Origin: DAOUKH01 sp034421515 | GTDB lineage: Bacteria > Chloroflexota > Dehalococcoidia > SHYB01 | NCBI GenBank assembly: GCA_034421515.1 | Contig: DAOUKH010000044.1 | Coordinates: 1 to 21,367, forward strand | Direction: 5' to 3' | DNA: 21,367 nucleotides | Part shown: in pieces, positions 21,095-21,367 of the stretch | How the letters are laid out: every line of letters begins with the position of its first letter | Position numbering within the stretch: position 1 is the stretch's first letter | Translations under genes and position numbers: made by a program | The notes under the pieces: model-generated | The model's database searches: none | The model's input: only the letters and a program-made list of their open reading frames with translations | Told to the model about the DNA's origin: nothing

Positions 21095-21367
21095 ATGAAG
21101 AAATCAGCCGACGCGGTCGTGGTTGGCGGGGGCATTATCGGCGCCGCCGTTACCTATGAGCTTTCCAAACGCGGGCTCAGCGTGGTCCTGATCGAGCGGA
21201 ACACGCTCGCCTCCTGCGCCACCTACGCCTCGGCGGGCATGCTCGCCCCCGCATCGGACAGCCTCGCCCGCGAGCCGGCCATCGACCTCTGCTTCGAGAG
21301 CTACGGCATGTGGCAGTCCTTCAGGGAGGAGGTCGAGGAGGCGGGCGGCTTCGCCATCGACTTTCGC
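21095..21367 (+). CDS. thiO: Glycine oxidase ThiO, N-terminal part (cut by the right edge)
   Basis: Ninety-one codons run from the ATG at 21095, three bases after the thiS stop, to the window edge without a stop. The N-terminus is an FAD-binding Rossmann fold: 'AVVVGGGIIGAAVTYELSKR' (GxGxxG) and an acidic end of the second strand in 'VVLIER'. 'YASAGMLAP' is the conserved segment that follows in glycine oxidases of the DAO family. ThiO oxidises glycine to the imine used by ThiG. About three quarters of the protein lies outside the window. Confidence 0.92.
   Translation, partial: MKKSADAVVVGGGIIGAAVTYELSKRGLSVVLIERNTLASCATYASAGMLAPASDSLAREPAIDLCFESYGMWQSFREEVEEAGGFAIDFR

Overview
The window is high-GC bacterial DNA with compact operons. 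It probably comes from a Chloroflexota lineage of the SAR202/Dehalococcoidia type. That is an inference from the gene set: a luciferase-like flavin monooxygenase, a class III CoA-transferase, an amidohydrolase_2, crotonase paralogues, a solitary OmpR-type winged helix and a secreted protein with an 'AQAFTTGSNALG' N-terminus. Hairpin-type intergenic repeats also fit. No rRNA or marker gene is present to confirm it.

Layout. 1-355 (-): start of a secreted protein whose upstream region carries a run of 13 G, running off the left edge. 556-1061: a remnant OmpR-type winged helix, a 13-bp hairpin and tRNA-Ala(CGC). 1193-3142 (+): a large membrane-anchored protein with three internal repeats. 3168-3983 (-): an SDR with an altered catalytic tetrad, divergent from a plus-strand block at 4121-9063. 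That block holds two overlapping crotonases, a histidine-decarboxylase-type PLP enzyme with a double-ACT protein, and an amidohydrolase with a VOC protein. 9082-13231 (-): CoA-transferase, LLM monooxygenase, alpha/beta hydrolase, MOSC protein and a 57-aa ORF ending like an antitoxin. 13232-13921: a 690-bp repeat island with no convincing gene. 13922-15634 (-): a DEAD-box helicase whose leader carries a terminator-like hairpin. 15723-16445 (-): a DUF5678/retropepsin gene pair. 16837-17565 (+) and 17562-19154 (-): a metallophosphoesterase and a 14-TM MFS exporter converging on one shared CTAG. 19227-21367 (+): promoter, TPP riboswitch, intrinsic terminator, then thiG-tenI-like-thiS-thiO (thiO is cut by the right edge).

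How the genes work together. The right end is the thiazole branch of thiamine synthesis: ThiO makes the glycine imine, ThiS carries sulfur, ThiG forms the ring, and the ThiE/TenI-fold protein looks more like the thiazole tautomerase TenI than a phosphate synthase. A TPP riboswitch acting through termination controls the operon. The two convergent central blocks look like heterotrophic catabolism of organic acids or esters through CoA thioesters, oxygenation and hydrolysis; no substrate can be named. No CRISPR, phage, transposase or classical defence system was seen.

The least explained items are the G13 tract placed so that its length would set the reading frame into a secreted protein, the Asn/Lys exchange in the SDR, the decarboxylase/double-ACT pair, the attenuator-like helicase leader, the antitoxin-tail micro-ORF and the repeat island.
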